Below are positions 52,641-61,322 of a stretch of DNA of 64,000 nt, piece by piece. The stretch comes from DASPOJ01 sp049790315 (GTDB lineage Bacteria; Acidobacteriota; Terriglobia; Acidiferrales; UBA7541): contig JBAQYV010000056.1 of assembly GCA_049790315.1 (NCBI GenBank), positions 1 to 64,000 of the forward strand, written 5' to 3'. The translations under genes and the position numbers were made by a program. Position 1 is the stretch's first letter. Each line of letters opens with the position of its first letter. The notes beneath the pieces were generated by a model that worked only from the letters and a program-made list of their open reading frames with translations, made no database searches and was not told the DNA's origin.

Positions 52641-54293
52641 TTAGTCGCGCCGAGTGACAACGCTCTCCACGGCACCGTCGGTCAAGGAAAGCGGCGTGCC
52701 GCCCGCGGTGTAGCGATTCCGAAGCAACTGCACGTTGTCATTTTGCTTTCCTGTCACTTCTACGAGCGGATCATTGCCAGGGGCGGCGGAACAAGACTCA
52801 ACGACGGCGTTCTGCACGCCGTCCAATCGAATCACAGGCTGGCCCGGATTCGCTTTGTTCGTGCGAAATCGAAGTAGATCGATGTCGCGCGTATTGCTCA
52901 CGGCGATCGACGGTCCGGCGTCCGCGTTGACGATCACGTTCTCTATTGTGATGCCCGTGGCTTCCGTGCACACCGCGCCTGAAGCAGCCGCTTCCACGGA
53001 GATATCGCGGAGATAGACGTTCTGTATCGGGCTCTCCGGCAAGCCTTGTATGGCGATTGCGCGCTTCACTTTATTGGCCGTAACGCCGGAAAAATACACG
53101 TTGCGAATCGTGGGCGTGGTCGCGTCAAAGGGCATCGCGTGACTGGCGTCGCCGGATTGATAGAGCAGCGTCAGCATCACTGGCTCCTGCTCGATATTCC
53201 GCATCACCCAATTTACCGCGCGAATGTCCTCAATCACGTTGCCGCGGCCGCGCGCGCTCTTGATGTAAAGACCGCGCACCGTACCGTCGCACACGCAATT
53301 GCTGGATGTAACGTTGCGCACGCCGCCCGCGGTCTCGCTGCCGATGCCGACACCGGCGTGCCCGAATCCGAAATAACAATTCGTCACAACCACTCCCTCG
53401 CAGGGCGCGAACGGGTGATCGGGAATATATTTGTAGCCGGACTTCAGTACAATGCAATCGTCGCCGGTGGAAATGTAACAATTCGAGATGCGCACGTTGC
53501 GGCACGATTCCGGGTCGATGCCATCGGTATTCGGAGAGAATTGGGGATTGACGATGCTAACGCCGTCAATCAGCACATTTTCGCAATCCACCGGATGAAT
53601 GTTCCACGACGGCGAATTCACGATTGAGAGATCGCGGATCACAATATTTTTCGAGCGGTATAAATTGATTATGCGCGCGCGGGGCCACGCCAGCGGCGAG
53701 CCCGGCGGATTCTCTGGCTCGCGGCCCATCAGGTTCGCTTGGCGGCGTAAAGCCATCGTTTTGCGAAAAGCGTCCCACCAGATCTGACCTTGACCGTCGA
53801 GCGTGCCACGGCCCTGGATCGTTACGTTCTCAAGATCGGAGCCGGTCAAAAGAGATGCAAATACTGTGCGGTCCAAACCCTCCCATCGTCCCGCCATCGT
53901 TGGATAATCGCTGAAGTTGCCGCTGCCAAGCAGCGTGGCGCCGGCGACGACTTCAAAAACGATATGGCTCTTGAGGAACAGCGGCCCTGTCAGGTACACG
54001 CCGGGCGGAACTACTACGGTTCCACCTCCCGCCTTGGAGCACGCATCGATCGCGGCCTGAATCGCCGCAGTGCATAGTGTTTTCCCGTCGCCAACAGCGC
54101 CGAATGCGCCCACGCTAAAGATATATGGCGACCCGGCCGTGCCCATCGGAACCGCCGTGGCGCCCTGCGCGCCGTATCGGCCGGCAGCACCGCGCGCGAA
54201 CAAATCTCCCGCGGGCAACGCTGCGGCGGCGCCCACCGCGAGGCCTTGCATAAATTTTCGACGGGATGAAGACGGTTCGCTTTCAGCGCACAT
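52641..54293 (-). CDS. Tat-exported GH28 polygalacturonase
   Basis: 550 residues, AGGAGG before the ATG. SSRRKFMQGLAVGAAAAL is a Tat signal. The right-handed beta helix begins at IFSVGAFGAVGDG; the catalytic motifs are NTDGID, STGDDCIVLKSG, GFGHAGVGIGSE (His motif) and RGLYIKSARGRG. Inserts and the IKS variant resemble exo- or rhamnogalacturonan-type GH28 more than fungal endo-enzymes. It should release galacturonate units for UxaC. It heads the minus-strand run that continues with the UxaA-family gene 103 bp downstream. Confidence 0.93.
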   Translation of the reverse strand: MCAESEPSSSRRKFMQGLAVGAAAALPAGDLFARGAAGRYGAQGATAVPMGTAGSPYIFSVGAFGAVGDGKTLCTAAIQAAIDACSKAGGGTVVVPPGVYLTGPLFLKSHIVFEVVAGATLLGSGNFSDYPTMAGRWEGLDRTVFASLLTGSDLENVTIQGRGTLDGQGQIWWDAFRKTMALRRQANLMGREPENPPGSPLAWPRARIINLYRSKNIVIRDLSIVNSPSWNIHPVDCENVLIDGVSIVNPQFSPNTDGIDPESCRNVRISNCYISTGDDCIVLKSGYKYIPDHPFAPCEGVVVTNCYFGFGHAGVGIGSETAGGVRNVTSSNCVCDGTVRGLYIKSARGRGNVIEDIRAVNWVMRNIEQEPVMLTLLYQSGDASHAMPFDATTPTIRNVYFSGVTANKVKRAIAIQGLPESPIQNVYLRDISVEAAASGAVCTEATGITIENVIVNADAGPSIAVSNTRDIDLLRFRTNKANPGQPVIRLDGVQNAVVESCSAAPGNDPLVEVTGKQNDNVQLLRNRYTAGGTPLSLTDGAVESVVTRRD

Positions 54294-54556
54294 TCAGCCT
54301 CCTAATTTCATTAAATCTTGTCACGCGATCATTCGTTTGCGCAAAATTCTCCAACCTTGCCCTCCCGCATCGCGCCGCACTCCATTTACTCGGCGGCCGA
54401 ACGGAGGCATGGCTGCGCTCGATTCCTCTGCAGATTCAGTCTCGGCGGTTAACAAACGAATGCCGCAACTCCGGGCGATTGTACCAAAAGATGCCCGGAC
54501 CGTCCTCTGTTGACTGCGCGCTCGACATCAAATTAGGTGCATGCTCCAAAATACAT

Positions 54557-54573
54557 GTTTCACTATGTGAGAC
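54557..54573. promoter_or_regulatory. Candidate operator palindrome
   Basis: GTTTCAC-TAT-GTGAGAC is a 7-bp inverted repeat with one mismatch around a 3-bp centre, a shape suited to a dimeric regulator. It is 264 bp before the GH28 start. No second copy was found elsewhere in the island. Confidence 0.25.
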
Positions 54574-55034
54574 GTTAATTCCTGAAGCGCGCGGGCAACG
54601 CCGCCGCCGCGCGGGGCATCTTTGGCTTTTCGGGCCTCTTTCGGGTGTGCTCTACCGAGGTTCGGGCCAATTTGGAGCCTGCGGCAATTTGAGCCCGTTC
54701 AATATCCGTTCACGCCTCGTGCTTCAGGTGGCCGGGCAGGTCGAGGACCGGAATCACAAGGGGCGCGCCTCCGGGGGAGGGGCGCGGAGATCGCCACAGT
54801 TTTCGTATAGTAGTCTTACCGGGATTACCAAATCCGGGGCATAATCTCAGGGCTGCGTGCTCAGGCTCAGGACGTTTCCCGCTGACTTTCTAGGTGCGGG
54901 CCAATTTGAGCGAAGCTCCTGCGAACGAGAGCGCCCAGCCAAGCCTCTTCACCGCAGTGAGCGATAGAATGAATCGCTGCCTTATGGGCACGATGCTCCA
55001 GGACAGAAAAGTTTAGGCGCACACATAACCGGGT

Positions 55035-55068
55035 GCGGGCCCCACTGGGGGCCCGCCAATTTAAGGAG
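55035..55068 (+). promoter_or_regulatory. Hairpin abutting the ribosome-binding site of the YVTN gene
   Basis: GCGGGCCCC (55035-55043) pairs perfectly with GGGGCCCGC (55048-55056) around an ACTG loop. AAGGAG follows at 55063-55068, only 6 bp past the stem. A stem this stable in the leader could limit or tune translation, or be the 3' end of an upstream small transcript. Confidence 0.45.
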
Positions 55069-55079
55069 TGCCGACAGAA

Positions 55080-58000
55080 ATGATCCGCGGAAGCTGTGCC
55101 AGAAAACACCTCGGCGAAGGCTTGAGGTTGATTCCCGAATTTGTCAGCAACAATGCCGTCCAGGTTGCGATCTGCGGCGTACTGTTCTGCGCGCTCGTTA
55201 TGGCTCCGTCCGCTCGCGCGCAGACAGCCACGACCACTGTGTTTTCGGGATCCACCCCGGATGCCGTGGCCGTGAACCCGGTGACGAACAAGATTTACGT
55301 TGCGAATGAAGGCGCCGGTTCGGTCACCGTGATCGACGGCGCGACGAACAACACCACCAGCGTTTCTGTGGGCGCGAGTCCCGATGCCATCGCGGTCGAT
55401 CCGGTTACGAATCAGATTTATGTCGCAAACCTCGGCAGCGGCACCGTCACGGTGATCGACGGACCGACCAACGCGGCCACCACGCTCACTTTGCCACCCG
55501 GAAGCGCGCCGGACGCCATTGCTGTGGACGCCACGACGAACCAAGTTTTCGTCACCAACCAAATCGCCGGCACCGGCAGCGTTACGATCATCAACGGCGC
55601 ATCGAATTCTCCCGCCGTCACAGCGACCGTCGTCACGTCCCTTACTTTGGCAGCCGGAACTGAGCCTACTGCTGTGGCCATCGATCCCGTCACGAACCTG
55701 GCCTACGTCGCCACTGAAACCGGCGCCAACGGTAGCGTGACCATCATCAGTGGCGCGACCAGTTCCCTCTCGGGCACCGTGGCCACCGGAAGCGCGCCTG
55801 TCGCGCTTGCCGTCAATTCCATCACGGACACCATCTACGTGGCGAATCAAGCCAGCGGCAGCGTAACGGTGATTAACGGATCGACGAACGGCACGGCCGC
55901 CATCGCGGTGGGCTCGAGTCCCTCGGCCGTATCCGTGAATGCCGTAACCAATGTGATTTACGTGGCGAATTCGGGCGGCAGTGGCAGCGTTTCCGTAATC
56001 AACGGATCCTCGAACACGGTTACGACGACCATCACCGGCGCCGGAATCGGGCCTTCGCCCTCGGCATTGGCCATCAATGCATCCAGCAACGAGATCTACA
56101 TCGCGAACTACAGCAACAGCAATGGTAGTGTGAGCGCGATTAACGGCACCACGGATACAGTGTCGGCAACGTTGTCGACGGGTGCCGGTCCCCATTCCTT
56201 GGCCGCGAATCCTGTTACCGGCAAAGTTTACGTCGCGAATCTGGGCGGCAACACCGTGGGCGTTATCGACGGCGCCACGAATACTGCGACGCTTGTCACC
56301 CTGGGAAGCGACCCCATCGCCGGCACTGCGGATCCCGCGACGAACCAAGTTTTCATTGCGAACTTCGGCAGCTCCGACGTGACCGTGTTCAACGGACAAA
56401 CCAACGCCATAACCGCCACCGTTCCGACCGGAGCGAATCCCATCGCCATCGCGGACAATCCCGTCACCAGCGAGGTTTACGTCGCGAACCTGAGCAGCGC
56501 AAGCGTAACTGCGATCAACGCTGCTATGAGCCCTCCCACGACCGTGAACGTTCCTGTGGGCGCTGACCCAACCGCGGTAGCCGTGAACCCATTGACGAAC
56601 AAGATCTATGTGGCCAATGAGCAAGGCAACAGCGTCACGGTAATTAACGGTGCGTCGAACTCGGCAGCGACGGTTAGCGTTGGAACCTCGCCCGTCGCCA
56701 TCGCCGTAAATCCAGTGTCTGACAACGTCTACGTCGTGAATAAGTTGGGCGGCAGCGTGACGGTCATCAGCGGGGCTACGAACGCTACGTCCACTGTGAC
56801 CGTCGGAGCCGATCCCTCCGCCGTGGCAGTGGACACAGTGACCAACCGGATTTACGTCGCGAACGACGATGGAACCGTCACCGTGATCAACGGTGCGACA
56901 AATTCCACTGCGACTGTTCCAATCGGCACAGGAGCCGTTGCCCTGGCGGTGAATCCGATCACGGACATGATTTATGTCGTCAACCAAGGCAGCAGCAACG
57001 TGACCGCCATCAACGGCGCGACGAACAGCGCCACGACTATCGTAACCGGCTTGAGCCCGGTCTCGGTGGGCGTGGATCCCGTCTCCAACAAGATTTACGT
57101 TGCGAATTCAGGCGGAGGGTCGGTCTCTGTGATCGATGGAGCCACCAATTTCGTGAGTACGGTTGCCGCCGGCATTTCTCCAGCCGGCGTAGTTATCGAT
57201 CCGATCACGAATACGGTTTACGTTCCGAATACGAGCAGCGGCAATGTGACCATATTCCCCGAAGCCGGCGTGCAATCCGTGCCCTTGACCACCACGATCG
57301 CACCGCTCACTGGTAATCAGTCCGTTGGCGCTCCGACATTTAATTTTACGACGTCGAGCACGTTCGCTCCGAACGCTCCCGCCGTGAGCGATGTTTATTT
57401 TCAGGTGGACACCTGGCAAGGGCCATGGATCGCGGCCGCAGGCAGCGGAAATACATTCTCAGGCCAGGCGCCGGCGCTCGCCGTAGGTACCCACATTCTT
57501 TACGCTTACGCCGCGGATGCGCAGTCTGCCACAGCAAATGGCTCAAGCAGCCCCGCGATCGGGAGCATCGCGGACTACGTGTTCACGATCATTCCCGCGA
57601 GCACATCCGTAACGCTCAGTTCGAATGCGGCCAATCCCAACCCCGCGGGCACAAGCGTCACTTTCACTGCGACTGTGACCGCCACCGGTCCGAACGCGCC
57701 AACCGGAAGCGTTACGCTCGCTGATGGCTCGACCACTCTGGGCTCGGCTGCTGTGCAGCAAGTTGGCAACACCGTTGTAGCTACGGCAACCTTTTCCACC
57801 TCAACGCTGATTCCCGGGCCGCACTCGATCACTGCCATATATAGTGGCGATGCCAACACAGGGGCGAGCGTGTCAGCAGCGTTGCCCGTGACCGTGGGGC
57901 CGCAAACGACGACGATCGCGCTCACGTCCGAGCCCAATCCGGCGTTCTTCGGAGGGCCCATCACATTCACCGCGACCGTTACGTCGCAGGTGGGCGGCAC

Positions 58001-58781
58001 GCCAACCGGAACTGTATCGTTCATCAATGCAACAGGGAACACGACTTTGGGTCAAGGGACTCTGCAGGCCAACGGTACGGCGACGTTTTCGACCTCGAGT
58101 CTCGCCTTGGGCACATTCAACATCAATGCCTCCTATTCCGGCGATGCCCTGAACCAGCCGAGCACTACCGCCACCGCGCTTTCCCAATCCGTGGGCGCGG
58201 CAAGCTTCGTCGTTTCCGCTAGCCCGTCGTCGCAGACCGTCACCCAGGGCCAGTCCGCGCTGTATGTGATCGGCATTCAGCCTGAAGGCAACGTCTCGTC
58301 TACGGTCTCGTTCAACCCCAGCAGTTCAACGACGGCGCCCGGCTGCAGCGGCTTGCCCACCGGTGCCACGTGCGTGTTTACGCCGTCTTCGGTAAAACCG
58401 GGCACGACATCCACGACCGTATCGCTTGCGATTGCGACAGCCGCGCCCGCAACGTCATTGGTCGTTCCGCCGCCCGGGAGCGCGCCGAACTTCAGATTTG
58501 GCGCGTTTGGAGCATTTCTTGCGGCGCTCTTGATTCTCTGCGTCTTTGTAATCGATGGCTTGCGCAGGCGAAGGCGTGGAATGTTCGCGCGATTTGCGAT
58601 GACGGTCGGCCTGGTGATCGCCATGGGCATGGCGCTCGCGTCATGCAAGAGTTACACCGCCCCGTCTACCGCTGGCGGCACTCCGGCGGGCAGTTACCTG
58701 ATCACCGTTACGGCCATATCCGGCACTACGACAAGTTCTACGAACATCACGCTTAACGTGGGCGCTGCAAGCACCCCCTAA
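55080..58781 (+). CDS. Secreted YVTN beta-propeller/Ig-like protein with C-terminal lipobox-like module
   Basis: 1,233 residues from the ATG at 55080 (AAGGAG upstream; GTG at 55068 is an alternative). A signal peptide (AICGVLFCALVMAPSARAQ) is followed by 16 YVTN/YncE-type repeats of about 40-46 residues (about 60-745), each near NKIYVAN..G.VTVI.GATN, enough for two 8-bladed propellers. A spacer and two Ig-like repeats (about 840-1045) follow, then a Pro-rich linker. A hydrophobic segment, an RRRRRGMFAR patch and a second hydrophobic segment end in LASC (Cys1189), with GTPAGSY 11 residues later. The same arrangement ends the giant pectinase. It is probably surface-anchored, perhaps binding glycans or proteins; no catalytic domain is seen. 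Confidence 0.9.
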   Translation: MIRGSCARKHLGEGLRLIPEFVSNNAVQVAICGVLFCALVMAPSARAQTATTTVFSGSTPDAVAVNPVTNKIYVANEGAGSVTVIDGATNNTTSVSVGASPDAIAVDPVTNQIYVANLGSGTVTVIDGPTNAATTLTLPPGSAPDAIAVDATTNQVFVTNQIAGTGSVTIINGASNSPAVTATVVTSLTLAAGTEPTAVAIDPVTNLAYVATETGANGSVTIISGATSSLSGTVATGSAPVALAVNSITDTIYVANQASGSVTVINGSTNGTAAIAVGSSPSAVSVNAVTNVIYVANSGGSGSVSVINGSSNTVTTTITGAGIGPSPSALAINASSNEIYIANYSNSNGSVSAINGTTDTVSATLSTGAGPHSLAANPVTGKVYVANLGGNTVGVIDGATNTATLVTLGSDPIAGTADPATNQVFIANFGSSDVTVFNGQTNAITATVPTGANPIAIADNPVTSEVYVANLSSASVTAINAAMSPPTTVNVPVGADPTAVAVNPLTNKIYVANEQGNSVTVINGASNSAATVSVGTSPVAIAVNPVSDNVYVVNKLGGSVTVISGATNATSTVTVGADPSAVAVDTVTNRIYVANDDGTVTVINGATNSTATVPIGTGAVALAVNPITDMIYVVNQGSSNVTAINGATNSATTIVTGLSPVSVGVDPVSNKIYVANSGGGSVSVIDGATNFVSTVAAGISPAGVVIDPITNTVYVPNTSSGNVTIFPEAGVQSVPLTTTIAPLTGNQSVGAPTFNFTTSSTFAPNAPAVSDVYFQVDTWQGPWIAAAGSGNTFSGQAPALAVGTHILYAYAADAQSATANGSSSPAIGSIADYVFTIIPASTSVTLSSNAANPNPAGTSVTFTATVTATGPNAPTGSVTLADGSTTLGSAAVQQVGNTVVATATFSTSTLIPGPHSITAIYSGDANTGASVSAALPVTVGPQTTTIALTSEPNPAFFGGPITFTATVTSQVGGTPTGTVSFINATGNTTLGQGTLQANGTATFSTSSLALGTFNINASYSGDALNQPSTTATALSQSVGAASFVVSASPSSQTVTQGQSALYVIGIQPEGNVSSTVSFNPSSSTTAPGCSGLPTGATCVFTPSSVKPGTTSTTVSLAIATAAPATSLVVPPPGSAPNFRFGAFGAFLAALLILCVFVIDGLRRRRRGMFARFAMTVGLVIAMGMALASCKSYTAPSTAGGTPAGSYLITVTAISGTTTSSTNITLNVGAASTP

Positions 58782-58851
58782 ACAAGGGATAGCGTAACTA
58801 GGACGGCACAGAAGTGAGCGCGGCCAGGGTTTGCGGTACTTGCGGTCGCCG

Positions 58852-59952
58852 TCAGGTTTTGCGATCCATGTAATGTATTTCACTGAGGCCGCGCAGCCGC
58901 TCGGCCGCGCTTTCCGGCGTAACATCGCGCTGCGGCGCACCAAGCAGCTCGTATCCCACCATAAATTTTCGCACTGTCGCCGAGCGCAGCAGCGGCGGAA
59001 CGTAGTGCGCGTGAAAGTGCCACTCGTCATGCGTCTCGCCGTCCGTGGGGCTTTGATGAAAGCCCATCGAGTATGGGAACGGTGATTCAAACAAATTGTC
59101 GTAGCGAATCGTCAAACGCCGCAGAAGATCCGCCAGCTGCGATTTCTCCGCATCGCCTAAATCCCCCAAGCTTGTCGCGTGCCGCCTGCTCAACACCATC
59201 GTCTCGAATGGCCACACGGCCCAGTACGGCACTAGCGCCACGAAGCCTTCGTTCGCGCATACGATGCGTTCCTGGCGCGCAAGTTCGATTTCGAGATAGC
59301 GGCAAAGCAGGCAGGAGCCTTGGCGCTCGCGGTACTCACGCAATGATCGCTGTTCGAGTGCGGGAATATTTGGCAACTCCGCTTCGGCCCAAATCTGGCA
59401 ATGCGGATGCGGATTGCTCGCACCCATCAAAGCACCGCGATTCTCAAAAATTTGCACGTGCCGCACGAAAGGCAGAGCCCCCAGTTCGCGATACTGCCCG
59501 GTCCAAGCTTCTACGATGCGGCGAACCTCTTCGACCGGCATTCGCGGGATCGTCAGATCGTGGCGCGGCGTAAAACACAACACACGGCAGCGTCCGGCTT
59601 CGGTGCGAGCCACGATCAAGCCGCCTTCATCAACAGACTCCTGCGGCGCATCTGGCAGCAGTGCCGGAAAATCATTGTCGAACACGAATGTGCCCTGATA
59701 GACCGGATTGCGAACACCCTCGGCGCGGGCATTGCCCGGGCACAAATAGCAATTCGGATCGTAATCCAACTCGTGCTCTGCCGGAGCAGTTTCAATCTTG
59801 CCGAGCCACGGCCGCTTCGCGCGGTGCGGCGACACAAGCACCCATTCCCGCGTCAGCGGGTTGTAGCGCCGATGGGGAGTCTCGCTCAGAATTTGCTCGG
59901 CGATCGGATTCAGTTCGCTGCCCATGTCATTCGCATCTCGCGCTCGATGCAT
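58852..59952 (-). CDS. galT: Galactose-1-phosphate uridylyltransferase
   Basis: 366 residues. The active-site NPHPHCQIWAE holds the nucleophile His of the HPH triad, YNPLTREWVLVSPHRAKRPW opens the fold, and two Cys pairs (CYLCPG; CLLC) may bind zinc. FVALVPYWAVWPFETMVL and the C-terminal HFHAHYVPPLLRS also match GalT. It swaps galactose 1-phosphate with UDP-glucose. The ATG at 59952 is used; one at 59925 (GSELNPIAEQIL) is nearly as likely. It is 36 bp downstream of galK. Confidence 0.94.
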   Translation of the reverse strand: MHRARDANDMGSELNPIAEQILSETPHRRYNPLTREWVLVSPHRAKRPWLGKIETAPAEHELDYDPNCYLCPGNARAEGVRNPVYQGTFVFDNDFPALLPDAPQESVDEGGLIVARTEAGRCRVLCFTPRHDLTIPRMPVEEVRRIVEAWTGQYRELGALPFVRHVQIFENRGALMGASNPHPHCQIWAEAELPNIPALEQRSLREYRERQGSCLLCRYLEIELARQERIVCANEGFVALVPYWAVWPFETMVLSRRHATSLGDLGDAEKSQLADLLRRLTIRYDNLFESPFPYSMGFHQSPTDGETHDEWHFHAHYVPPLLRSATVRKFMVGYELLGAPQRDVTPESAAERLRGLSEIHYMDRKT

Positions 59953-59988
59953 CACTCATTCTCGATACCGCGTTCCGAATCGCCGCGC

Positions 59989-61143
59989 TCATTCCACACG
60001 CCTCGCGCCCTCGGCTGGGTCGCAAATCTGGATATCGGGTTGACGACCCGTCACTTGCTCGTACTCGCGCGCCATGTTCTCGCGGAATCGATCTTCCCTG
60101 CCCGCTTCGACCACGTTTATGGTGCTACCGCCAAATCCGCCGCCGGTCATCCGCGCTCCCAAAACGCCTTCCTGTCGATTCGCCAATTCGACCATCAGAT
60201 CGAGTTCCGGCGAACTGACCTCGAACAGTGTGCGTAAACTTTCGTGCGATTCGGCCATGCGTTGGCCGAATGCGGCCAGGTCGTCCGCACCGAGCGCCCG
60301 AACCGCGGCCAAAACGCGCTCATTTTCGGCGACCACGTGCGCCGCGCGCCGGTAGACCACGTCTGGCAACGCATCGCGATGCTTTTCCAACTGTTCCGGG
60401 GTGACGTCGCGCAGCGCGCTGATTCCCGTATAGAACGCCGAAAGCCGCGCGACCGCCTCTTCACATTGCGCCCTTCGCACATTGTATTCCCCGGACGAAT
60501 TCGCATGCTTCACCATCGTATTGCAAATCATCAGGTGCACCGAACTCGGAATCGGCGCCAATTCGTAGCCCAGCGATCGGCAATCCAGCACGATCGCTTT
60601 CCCGGCGCGTCCGAACACCGATGCGAATTGGTCCATGATCCCGCAACGCGCCCCAACAAATTCGTTTTCCGCACGCTGCGCCACGCGCGCCAATTCCAAA
60701 CCATCCGTCGGCGTTCCGTTGATGTCCAAAAGCGCGTAGCCTGTCGCCACCTCAATCGCCGCGGACGAGCTCAGCCCCGCGCCAATTGGCACATCACCAT
60801 GAATGAACAAATTGGCGCCGCGCAGTTTCACGCCATTTCGCGCGAACACCACCGCCACACCCACGGGATAGTCGCTCCATCCACCGGTTCGCGCGGGCTC
60901 GCCGTCCGCGAAATCCCACTCGAACGTTTCGGAAAATTCTTCTGAGTGAACCACAAGCTTGCGATCCGTGCGTGCCGCCGCTGCTATCCAACACGTGCGG
61001 CCGATCGCAGCCGGCATCACGAAGCCGTCGTTGAAATCGGTGTACTCGCCGATCAGGTTCACGCGCCCCGGTGCGCGGTACACGCGGGCTTCACTGCCGA
61101 ATTTCGCACGAAATTTTTCTCGTAATTCGCTCGCTGTGATCAT
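59989..61143 (-). CDS. galK: Galactokinase
   Basis: 384 residues. APGRVNLIGEYTDFNDGFVMP is the galactokinase signature and differs from other GHMP kinases; PIGAGLSSSAAIEVATGYAL is the ATP loop and ARMTGGGFGGSTINVV motif 3. The catalytic Asp lies in GARCGIMDQFAS. It phosphorylates D-galactose at C1. It leads an operon with galT and is divergent from the alpha-galactosidase gene 180 bp away, so one control region may serve both. Confidence 0.96.
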   Translation of the reverse strand: MITASELREKFRAKFGSEARVYRAPGRVNLIGEYTDFNDGFVMPAAIGRTCWIAAAARTDRKLVVHSEEFSETFEWDFADGEPARTGGWSDYPVGVAVVFARNGVKLRGANLFIHGDVPIGAGLSSSAAIEVATGYALLDINGTPTDGLELARVAQRAENEFVGARCGIMDQFASVFGRAGKAIVLDCRSLGYELAPIPSSVHLMICNTMVKHANSSGEYNVRRAQCEEAVARLSAFYTGISALRDVTPEQLEKHRDALPDVVYRRAAHVVAENERVLAAVRALGADDLAAFGQRMAESHESLRTLFEVSSPELDLMVELANRQEGVLGARMTGGGFGGSTINVVEAGREDRFRENMAREYEQVTGRQPDIQICDPAEGARRVE

Positions 61144-61247
61144 TCTTCCCCGTTCTGAGGATGACTACTCTACATGAAGTTTAGATTTGGCAAAACCACC
61201 TCCAGTCGTAGTGCCAATCACTTCACATCCGGTTTCCAATGGAATGG

Positions 61248-61253
61248 TATGAT
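61248..61253 (+). promoter_or_regulatory. Candidate -10 box before the alpha-galactosidase gene
   Basis: TATGAT differs by one base from TATAAT. TTCACA (61222-61227), one base from TTGACA, lies upstream but with a 20-bp spacer, longer than usual. Weak call. Confidence 0.25.
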
Positions 61254-61322
61254 GCGCCGGTCGAGATAGGCCAAGTCGATCGAGCTATCCGGCGTTCGGC
61301 CAGAATCTCCAAGGGGATACGC

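Larger units (their letters stand above)
54294..55079. other. Divergent intergenic region, GH28/YVTN protein
   Basis: 786 bp with no credible gene. It contains an imperfect palindrome at 54557-54573, repeated GGCCAATTT[GA]-type motifs (54664-54677, 54898-54910, and GCCAATTT at 55055-55062) and a GC hairpin beside the ribosome-binding site at 55035-55056. Promoters of the sugar-acid run and of the YVTN gene should be here, but no hexamer pair was convincing. Confidence 0.5.

Noticed and set aside
54867..56987. Long minus-strand open frame (706 codons) with Asp/Gly/Arg repeats
   Set aside because: Its regular repeats are the reverse reading of the 16 YVTN repeats on the plus strand.
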